A stretch of 8,786 nucleotides of DNA. Source: an uncultured Flavobacterium sp. (GTDB lineage: Bacteria > Bacteroidota > Bacteroidia > Flavobacteriales > Flavobacteriaceae). The stretch covers positions 1-8,786 of the forward strand of contig NZ_CAMLIX010000199.1 of NCBI RefSeq assembly GCF_946479975.1, in the 5' to 3' direction. A program made the translations under genes and the position numbers. Below, piece after piece: positions 1 through 6,449 of this stretch; position 1 is the first letter of the stretch, and each line of letters begins with the position of its first letter. The notes beneath the pieces are model-generated. The model worked only from the letters and a program-made list of their open reading frames with translations, did not search any database and was not told the DNA's origin.

Positions 1-2
1 CG

Positions 3-290
3 CCAAGTTTCAGCTTTTTTCCATTGCAAATCAGTCAAAAAGATTTTCTTGGAATGTCTAGAAAAAATAATGAAGTAGGGGTAAACAAATTAATTTACAC
101 CATTACGGCAGGCGCAAAAACATTCTCAGGTGAGTTTTCTGGAGGAACAGCAGAAATCAAAGGTTTTGTCAATTTAGTTTCAGAACTAAATGGGATTTCA
201 AATTTAAATGAAATTCATGTTTTGGTAAAGGACAACAAAGACAAAACGATTTCGGACACCATGATTCCGCTTAAAACTTTAGATAAATAA
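3..290 (+). CDS. C-terminal fragment of an unrecognised protein, cut by the left window edge
   Basis: The reading frame is open from base 3, the first full codon, to a TAA at 288-290, with no in-frame stop before the edge. The real start is therefore probably outside the window. The TTG at 24 and the ATG at 54 are possible internal starts, but neither has a convincing leader. The visible part is about 95 residues. It has alternating polar and hydrophobic stretches (for example KLIYTITAG and EIHVLVKD) and several Gly/Asn/Asp turns, which suggests a beta-rich C-terminal domain such as an accessory sandwich domain. I do not recognise the family. It ends 29 bases before susC with no hairpin terminator between them, so it may share a transcript with the uptake genes and belong to the same locus. 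The frame is probably coding; the function is unknown. Confidence 0.6.
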   Translation, partial: PSFSFFPLQISQKDFLGMSRKNNEVGVNKLIYTITAGAKTFSGEFSGGTAEIKGFVNLVSELNGISNLNEIHVLVKDNKDKTISDTMIPLKTLDK

Positions 291-319
291 TTCACTATTA
301 AATTAAAACACCAATTCTA

Positions 320-3300
320 ATGAATAGTAAAAATAAAAAAAGCGTCCTGCATCAAATGTGGACTGCTAAAGGAGCGGTATTGATGATATTTATGCTTTTT
401 CTATCTGCCGGTACATTCGCGCAGACGAAAAAACAAATCTCAGGAACCGTTTATGATAATACGGGAACGGTTTTGCCTGGAGCTTCTATCATTGAAGTAG
501 GAACAAAAAACGGAACTACAACAGATTTTGACGGGAAATTTAGTTTTCAAGTAGCCGTAGGAAGTGCAATCGAAGTTTCGTTTATTGGAGCAACAACTCA
601 GAAAATTCAGATTACGGGAAATAATACTTATGAGGTTCGTCTTCAAAATGATGGTTATGCTTTGGCAGAAGTTCAAGTTGTTTCTGTAGGGTACGGAAAA
701 GTAAAAAAATCAGATCTGACTGGAGCAATTTCTACAGTTGGAGCAGATGATCTGGTAAAAGGAACAATTTCATCAACAGAACAAGTTTTACAAGGAAAAG
801 TGGCGGGTTTAAATATCATTCGTCCTTCTGGAGATCCTGCTGCAGGTTCTACAATCCGTCTACGCGGAGGAACTTCTTTAACAGCAAGTAACAGTCCGCT
901 TATTGTCGTGGATGGAATTGCGGGTGTAGATATCAACGTGGTACAGCCTTCAGATATTAAATCGGTTGATGTTTTAAAAGATGCTTCGGCAACTGCAATT
1001 TACGGTTCTCGTGGAGCAAACGGAGTCATTATGATTACGACTAAATCAGGAACAAAAGGCGTTTCGGTAACGTACAGCGGTTTATCAAGTATCGGTTATG
1101 TTACCGATAATTTAGATCTTTTATCTGCAAATCAGTGGAGAGGTTATATTCGTCAGACAGGAAATACAGATGCTGTAGATTATGGTGGTAACACGAATTG
1201 GCAGAAAGCTATTGAACAAACTGCGATTTCTCAATCTCATACTTTGAGTATCAATTCTGGAAAAGCAGACAGCGGATTTAGAACTTCACTTTCGTACTTA
1301 AATAATGAAGGCGTTATCAAAAAATCTGGTCTTGAAAGATTAAGCGGAAACGTTAGTGCTTACCAATTTTTAGGCGATAATAAAGCGGTAAAATTTGATA
1401 TGGGATTGTTTGCCAATATTGACAAATGGCACCCAATTGATTACAGAATTTTTGAAAGAGCGTACAACTTAAATCCAACAATTCCGGTTTATAATTCAAA
1501 CGGAGAATTTAGCGAAGTAACTGGAAATATTTATCAAAATCCAGTTGAGATTTTAACCAACAGAACTTTTGATAGCGAAAGACACAGACTTTTAGGTTAT
1601 TTTAAAACAGATGTAAAATTCCTGAATGATTTTACAGCAACAGCTAATATTTCATTAGAACATAATGCGGTAAAAGGCGGTACATACAAACCATCTTACG
1701 CCGTTATGGAAGGACAAACAGAAGGTGGTTTTGCTCAAAGAAATTATGCAGAATTTACCAATGCACAAGGCGAATTGTATGTGAATTACAGTAAAATTAT
1801 TGATAAACATAACATCGGAGCTTTGGCTGGATATTCTTATTTAGAAAATATTTATCAAGGTTTTGGAGCACAAAGAGGTGGTTTTGTTACCGATGCTTTT
1901 GGTTATAATAATTTAGGAGCAGGTTACAATTATCGTTTGGGCGATGTTTATTCATACAAAGGAAAATCAAATTTAGTTTCATTTTATGCTCGTGCAAATT
2001 ACGGTTACGACGGGAAATATTTGCTGACAGCAACTGTAAGACGTGACGGATCTAGCCGTTTTGGAGAAAATAATAAATGGGGAACTTTTCCTTCTGCTTC
2101 TGCAGCGTGGAGAATTTCAAATGAAGAATTTATGGAATCTTCAAAAACCTGGTTAGACAACTTAAAACTTAGAGTGGGTTACGGAGTTACAGGAAATCAG
2201 GATGGAATTGGAGAGTACAAATCGCTTTCAATCTTAGGAGTTGGAAATGATAGTTATTATGATCCAGTTACAAAAACGTGGAGTTTGGCTTATTCGCCAA
2301 AACAGAATCCGAATCCTGATTTAAAATGGGAATCTACACAACAAATAAATGTTGGTTTCGATTTCGGACTTTTCAACAGAATTACAGGATCTTTTGAGTA
2401 TTATTCTAAAACAACAAAAGATTTATTATATACCTATGAAGTTCCTCAACCGCCATACTTGGTAGGAACGATGCTGGCTAACGTTGGAGAAATGTCTAAC
2501 AAAGGAGTAGAATTGACTTTAAATGCTGACATCATAAAAGGAGATAAATTCAATTGGAATGCGAATTTAACATTGGGACATAACGTTCAAAAAATTGAAA
2601 AACTTTCAAACCCAACTTATAAAACAGATGTTATTTACAGCGGATCGCTTCACGGTTTAGCTGGAATGTCTGGACAATATTCTCAAATTATTGCAGAAGG
2701 ATATCCTGTTGGAACCTTCTGGGGATTCAAAAATGCTGGTTTAGATGCAGATGGAAAAATTCAGTACTACAATGCTGCGAATGAAGTAGTGGCAGAAAGC
2801 GCTTTGGTAGATGCAGATAAAAGAGATTTAGGAAACATTCAGCCCGATTTGACTTTAGGTATTGGAATGAATTTTACTTACGGAAATTTTGATCTTGGAA
2901 TTTCAGGTTACGGAATGTTTGGCCAGAAAGCTTTAAACGCGACAAACATGATGTTGAATGATCCAAACAGATTACCAGCGTTTAATGTACCAGATGATTT
3001 CTTGAACAGCGGTATTACATCTGCTCCAAAATATTCAGATTATTGGATCGAAGATGCTTCTTTCTTCAGATTACAAACCTTATCTCTTGGTTATACAATG
3101 CCTTTAAAATTCAAAAAATCAAAAGTGAGATTCTATGTAATGGGAGAAAATCTTTTCGTATTTACAAGTTACAAAGGTGTAGATCCAGAAATTGGCTTAA
3201 ATGCTCAGGACGGAATTAACCAAACCGGAGTAATCGATCAGACTGGATTGTCTGCGCCTGGAATTGACAGGTACAACAATTATCCTCGACCAACTACGAT

Positions 3301-3334
3301 TTCTGTTGGACTAAATTTTACGCTGAATAATTAA
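320..3334 (+). CDS. susC: SusC/RagA-family TonB-dependent outer-membrane oligosaccharide transporter
   Basis: This 1004-residue protein has the full SusC layout. The signal peptide has a basic start (KNKK) and a hydrophobic core at about 19-30, with likely cleavage after TFA at about residue 34. A carboxypeptidase-regulatory-like beta domain follows at about 38-110 (ISGTVYDNTGTVLPGASI). The VSVGYGKVKKSDLTGAIS segment at about 121-138 is the family signature around the TonB box. The plug runs to about residue 245 and includes VDVLKDASATAIYGSRGANG. The rest is the beta-barrel, ending in ISVGLNFTLNN. There is no N-terminal STN domain, so it should not signal through an anti-sigma factor. In this family SusC forms the barrel under a SusD lid and imports oligosaccharides using TonB energy. 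Its susD partner starts 28 bases downstream. The ATG at 320 is chosen because it gives a complete signal peptide. The family call is very secure; the substrate is unknown. Confidence 0.97.
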   Translation: MNSKNKKSVLHQMWTAKGAVLMIFMLFLSAGTFAQTKKQISGTVYDNTGTVLPGASIIEVGTKNGTTTDFDGKFSFQVAVGSAIEVSFIGATTQKIQITGNNTYEVRLQNDGYALAEVQVVSVGYGKVKKSDLTGAISTVGADDLVKGTISSTEQVLQGKVAGLNIIRPSGDPAAGSTIRLRGGTSLTASNSPLIVVDGIAGVDINVVQPSDIKSVDVLKDASATAIYGSRGANGVIMITTKSGTKGVSVTYSGLSSIGYVTDNLDLLSANQWRGYIRQTGNTDAVDYGGNTNWQKAIEQTAISQSHTLSINSGKADSGFRTSLSYLNNEGVIKKSGLERLSGNVSAYQFLGDNKAVKFDMGLFANIDKWHPIDYRIFERAYNLNPTIPVYNSNGEFSEVTGNIYQNPVEILTNRTFDSERHRLLGYFKTDVKFLNDFTATANISLEHNAVKGGTYKPSYAVMEGQTEGGFAQRNYAEFTNAQGELYVNYSKIIDKHNIGALAGYSYLENIYQGFGAQRGGFVTDAFGYNNLGAGYNYRLGDVYSYKGKSNLVSFYARANYGYDGKYLLTATVRRDGSSRFGENNKWGTFPSASAAWRISNEEFMESSKTWLDNLKLRVGYGVTGNQDGIGEYKSLSILGVGNDSYYDPVTKTWSLAYSPKQNPNPDLKWESTQQINVGFDFGLFNRITGSFEYYSKTTKDLLYTYEVPQPPYLVGTMLANVGEMSNKGVELTLNADIIKGDKFNWNANLTLGHNVQKIEKLSNPTYKTDVIYSGSLHGLAGMSGQYSQIIAEGYPVGTFWGFKNAGLDADGKIQYYNAANEVVAESALVDADKRDLGNIQPDLTLGIGMNFTYGNFDLGISGYGMFGQKALNATNMMLNDPNRLPAFNVPDDFLNSGITSAPKYSDYWIEDASFFRLQTLSLGYTMPLKFKKSKVRFYVMGENLFVFTSYKGVDPEIGLNAQDGINQTGVIDQTGLSAPGIDRYNNYPRPTTISVGLNFTLNN

Positions 3335-3362
3335 GCGAATTGATAACCATAAAATATTAAAA

Positions 3363-4871
3363 ATGAAAATCAAAATAACAGCAGCACTACTTTTAAGCAT
3401 GCTTTTTACGGTATCATGTACTGATTTGAACGAACAGTTGTATGATCAGGTAGAAGATGGACAGTTCGGAAATACAACTAAGGAAATTGATGCGTTGGTA
3501 GGTGGAGCTTATTCTTCGTTAAGAGGATTTGCTGATCCGATTTCGAATAATTATCCAACCTGCGAGTATGTTTTCTTTTTGAATGAAGTGGTTTCAGATG
3601 AAGCTACAATCCCAACAAGAGGAACCAACTGGTACGATGGCGGACAATATCAAGATGCTCAAAAACACACTTGGAAGGCAGACAACAGAATGATTCTTTC
3701 GGCTTGGCGTTATAACTATACCGGAATTGCAAAGATTAATGCGATTATTTATCAAATCAATAAATCGTCTTTGACTGAAAAAGCGAAAGAACCAATCTTT
3801 GCAGAATTAAAAGCGTTAAGAGCTTATTATTACTACAATCTTTTGGATTTATTTGGAAATGTGCCAATCGTAACCAATTTTGAAGATACCGATCTTCCAA
3901 CAAATTCGACTAGAAAACAGGTTTATGATTTTGTTGAAAAAGAATTGACAGAGGCAATTCCGCACTTAAATGGTAATGTGGTGTATTCTAAATTGACTAA
4001 AAATGTTGCGTATGCTATTCTAGCAAGATTGTACCTTAACTCTGAAGCATTTATTGGCGTAGCGCGCTGGCAGGATTGTTTAGACATGTGCCAGAAAGTA
4101 ACGGGTTATAGTTTAACGCCAGATTTCTTTGCCAATTTTGCTACTGAAAATCAGAATTCATCTGAAATTATTTTTGCAATTCCGTACGATTCAAAAGCAG
4201 GAACAGTAGGAAACTATATGAATTCAATGTCTGCACATTACAATCAAAAACTAGCGATTTCGCCAACAGGAAATTATCCTTGGAGCGCCAACGGAATGTG
4301 CGCACAGCCAGGAGTATATTCGACTTTTGCAGACACAGACAAAAGAAAAAAATGCATGCTCGCAGGCGATCAAATCAATCTGGCGACTGGTTCTGTAATT
4401 ATGATGGATAATGGAGAACCGCTTACTTATACAGAGAATTTGACAAGCTTGGCAGATGCCAAAGAAAACGAAGGAGTTCGTTTAGCAAAATACGAAATGA
4501 AAGCCGGAGAACAATGGGAACGCGATCATGATTTTGTCTTAATTCGTTATGCAGAAATTTTAATGATGCAGGCAGAATGTTACGTTCGTTTAGGTTCACC
4601 AGATTTAGCCAGACCATTTTTACAGCAGGTAACAGCGCGTGCGGGAGAAGAAATGCCGGCAACAATTGATCTTGCTTTCATAGACAAAGAATTGTTGAAA
4701 GAATTCACATTTGAAGGAAGAAGAAGAACAGATAATATTCGTTTTGGAACATTCTTTTTAGCATGGTGGGAAAAAGGAACAACTGAAAAATACAGAGCAA
4801 TTTTCCCAATTCCAAGTACGGTTTTAACAACAAATAAAAACTTAAAACAAAATCCTGGGTACCCAAATTAG
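3363..4871 (+). CDS. susD: SusD/RagB-family surface glycan-binding lipoprotein
   Basis: This 502-residue protein is the partner of the SusC just upstream. It has a lipoprotein signal (KIKITAALLLSMLF) with the lipid-attachment Cys at residue 19 in TVSC, followed by TDLNEQLYDQV, a typical SusD start. The helical N-terminal SusD-like domain contains the family motif LRAYYYYNLLDLFGNVPI at about 152-169. The C-terminal RagB/SusD domain shows IRYAEILMMQAE at about 394-405, EGRRRTDNIRFG at about 451-462, and the usual ending IPSTVLTTNKNLKQNPGY. Family members sit on the cell surface, bind glycan and cap the SusC barrel. The start at 3363 gives the exact lipoprotein signal. A strong terminator follows ten bases after the stop. 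The binding residues are not conserved enough across the family for me to name the ligand. Confidence 0.97.
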   Translation: MKIKITAALLLSMLFTVSCTDLNEQLYDQVEDGQFGNTTKEIDALVGGAYSSLRGFADPISNNYPTCEYVFFLNEVVSDEATIPTRGTNWYDGGQYQDAQKHTWKADNRMILSAWRYNYTGIAKINAIIYQINKSSLTEKAKEPIFAELKALRAYYYYNLLDLFGNVPIVTNFEDTDLPTNSTRKQVYDFVEKELTEAIPHLNGNVVYSKLTKNVAYAILARLYLNSEAFIGVARWQDCLDMCQKVTGYSLTPDFFANFATENQNSSEIIFAIPYDSKAGTVGNYMNSMSAHYNQKLAISPTGNYPWSANGMCAQPGVYSTFADTDKRKKCMLAGDQINLATGSVIMMDNGEPLTYTENLTSLADAKENEGVRLAKYEMKAGEQWERDHDFVLIRYAEILMMQAECYVRLGSPDLARPFLQQVTARAGEEMPATIDLAFIDKELLKEFTFEGRRRTDNIRFGTFFLAWWEKGTTEKYRAIFPIPSTVLTTNKNLKQNPGYPN

Positions 4872-4880
4872 GTTACTAGA

Positions 4881-4927
4881 ATGTCAGTCTTCCATGTTGG
4901 TTAGTCGTGGAAGGCTGACATATTTTT
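4881..4927 (+). terminator. Intrinsic terminator after susD
   Basis: The arms at 4881-4894 (ATGTCAGTCTTCCA) and 4908-4921 (TGGAAGGCTGACAT) pair over 14 bp with a single T-G wobble, around a 13-base loop. ATTTTT follows directly. It lies ten bases after the susD stop codon. It should end most of the susC-susD transcript, so the two hydrolase genes downstream probably need read-through or their own promoter. Confidence 0.85.
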
Positions 4928-4970
4928 AAGTATTTATAATAGATATTTTTCAAGATGCAAAATAAAAAAC

Positions 4971-5119
4971 AGCTCCATAGGAGCTAAATATTTATAGGAT
5001 AATTAGATAGTATAAAAAAAAAGCTCCGTAGGAGTGATACCTTAAGATAATATTTCACCCCGCTGGGGTTCTTGTGTTGGTCTAGATACTTTTCTATAAA
5101 TATTTCGTCCCTCTGGGAC
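4971..5119. repeat. Nested array of four short palindromes (REP-like intergenic repeats)
   Basis: Four small hairpins, each with a 3-base loop, lie in the susD-hydrolase gap. They are AGCTCC-ATA-GGAGCT (4971-4985), GCTCC-GTA-GGAGT (5023-5035, one G-T pair), ACCCC-GCT-GGGGT (5057-5069) and GTCCC-TCT-GGGAC (5107-5119). The first two are followed by an A/T-rich tail and the last two are preceded by its reverse complement, so the array is mirror-symmetric. The outer tails AAATATTTATAG (4986-4997) and CTATAAATATTT (5094-5105) are perfect 12-base reverse complements. Arms differ between copies while the layout is kept, as in dispersed bacterial palindromic repeats. I see no gene and no clear TAnnTTTG-type promoter in this gap, although a promoter for the hydrolase pair would be expected here. 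Confidence 0.75.
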
Positions 5120-5179
5120 TATTTCTAAGTCTTTAAAAAATGAACTTTTTATGATTAGTTCTAAAAATAATACATCAAT

Positions 5180-6424
5180 ATGAAAAGATATATCACATCA
5201 TTGGTTTTTGGTTTAATGAATATTGTGATGGTTGCTGGTTGCAGCAGCGATGACAAAGGTTCAGATAAACCAACAGAACCAGAAAAAACAGCACCTGTTG
5301 CGATTGAGAAAACCAACAGCACCAAAATTTACATGCATTATATGCCGTGGTTTGAAACCAACGAAAGCAGTGCTGATAAAAAATGGGGATTCCATTGGAC
5401 AATGGCAAACAAAAATCCGAATACTATAGGGGCAAACGGGCGCAGAGAAATTGCATCTTATTATTATCCGCTGATTGGACCTTATCACTCAGGCGATAAA
5501 AATGTGATTGAAAATCATTTATTGCTAATGAAATATTCAGGAATTGATGGAATTCTAATTGATTGGTACGGCACTTACGATGTAAACGATTATAGAATGG
5601 TCAAAGAAAATACAGAACAGTTAATTGCAATGCTGGATAAAGTAGGTTTAGAATATGCAATCGTGTACGAAGATCGATTTTTGACGAATGTTGTTAATGC
5701 TGGAAAAGCAATTTCGGTAACCAGCGCCGCAAAAACAGATTTGGCTTATGTACAAAATAATTATTTTACTGATGCTAATTATATTAAAATTAATGGCAAA
5801 CCACTGTTGATGAATTTCGGTCCAATTGTTTTGCAGACACCAGCAGAATGGACGAATGTCTTCAATACTTTAACAACAAAACCAACTTTCCTGACGCTTT
5901 GGGATCATTCTGTAAAAGCTGGAGACAATGCTTCTGGCGAGTATGCGTGGGTGTACAAAGACAATAGTTTCTTGACTAATTTCTATACCAATACAAAACC
6001 AAAATTAGGCGTTGCAATGGGAAGTGTTTATCCAGGTTTTAAAGATTTTTATGCCGAAGGTGGAGGCGGAGCAGCAATTGGCTGGACCATCGATCATAAA
6101 AACGGAGCAACTTTAGATGAAACACTTACACTTGCTAAAAATGCCAATGTAAATTATATACAGCTCATTACATGGAATGATTTCGGAGAAGGAACTATGA
6201 TTGAACCAACAGTTGAATTCGGATATTCATTCATTGAAAAAATAAAAAGTTTTGCCGGAGTAAAAAGTACCGAAAGTATATTTCCAGATATCAGCAAATT
6301 GTATGAATTACGCGTGCAGAAAAAAGGAAATGCAGAGGCGCAGAAAAAACTAGATCAGGCGTTTAATTATTTTGTTTCGATGCAGTCAGCAAAAGCAAAA
6401 CAAATACTAAGCGAAATTAAATAG
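5180..6424 (+). CDS. GH71/GH99-like lipoprotein glycoside hydrolase (endo-acting alpha-glycanase candidate)
   Basis: This is a 414-residue protein. A lipoprotein signal ends in VAGC with the lipid-attachment Cys at 21, followed by the acidic SSDDKGSD and a Pro/Glu/Lys-rich linker to about residue 45. The catalytic (beta/alpha)-barrel begins at KIYMHYMPWFET (49-60). It continues with KWGFHWTM, a YYPLIGPYHSGD segment, GIDGILIDWYG (121-131), IVYEDR (161-166) and ITWNDFGEGTMIEPT (330-344). These match bacterial GH71/99-like proteins related to GH99 endo-alpha-mannosidase and GH71 alpha-1,3-glucanase. The likely catalytic pair is Asp334 and Glu337. GH99 has Glu at the first site (NEWHEGT), while GH71 has an NDYGES-type motif, so the substrate may be alpha-glucan rather than alpha-mannan. 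A charged helical tail of about 50 residues follows the barrel. GH97 starts 25 bases downstream and is probably co-transcribed. The fold is fairly sure; the specificity is not. Confidence 0.85.
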   Translation: MKRYITSLVFGLMNIVMVAGCSSDDKGSDKPTEPEKTAPVAIEKTNSTKIYMHYMPWFETNESSADKKWGFHWTMANKNPNTIGANGRREIASYYYPLIGPYHSGDKNVIENHLLLMKYSGIDGILIDWYGTYDVNDYRMVKENTEQLIAMLDKVGLEYAIVYEDRFLTNVVNAGKAISVTSAAKTDLAYVQNNYFTDANYIKINGKPLLMNFGPIVLQTPAEWTNVFNTLTTKPTFLTLWDHSVKAGDNASGEYAWVYKDNSFLTNFYTNTKPKLGVAMGSVYPGFKDFYAEGGGGAAIGWTIDHKNGATLDETLTLAKNANVNYIQLITWNDFGEGTMIEPTVEFGYSFIEKIKSFAGVKSTESIFPDISKLYELRVQKKGNAEAQKKLDQAFNYFVSMQSAKAKQILSEIK

Positions 6425-6449
6425 AGCTGTAATTAATACCAATTAAATA

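Noticed and set aside
24..290. A complete 88-residue gene starting at the TTG at 24
   Set aside because: The frame is open to the window edge without a stop, there is no supporting leader, and rare-start use is not needed. A gene cut by the edge is simpler.
4960..5035. Minus-strand terminators: the first two hairpins read on the minus strand are followed by T-runs
   Set aside because: There is no minus-strand gene to terminate and the second stem is only 4-5 bp. The A-runs are better seen as part of the repeat unit or as local A/T richness.
5072..5094. Possible promoter with TACTTTTC (5087-5094) as the -7 box and TTG at 5072 as the -33 box
   Set aside because: The last base of the -7 box mismatches, the spacing of 12 bases is too short, and the site overlaps the palindromic repeat unit.
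4971..5119. CRISPR array
   Set aside because: The units are short palindromes with unequal spacing and changing arms in both orientations, without identical direct repeats, uniform spacers or cas genes.
310..6444. ACCAATT just before the starts of both susC (310-316) and GH97 (6438-6444) as a shared regulatory site
   Set aside because: It is a 7-base A/T-rich word found twice, at different distances from the start (3 and 5 bases), and absent before susD and the GH71/99-like gene. Chance is the simpler explanation.
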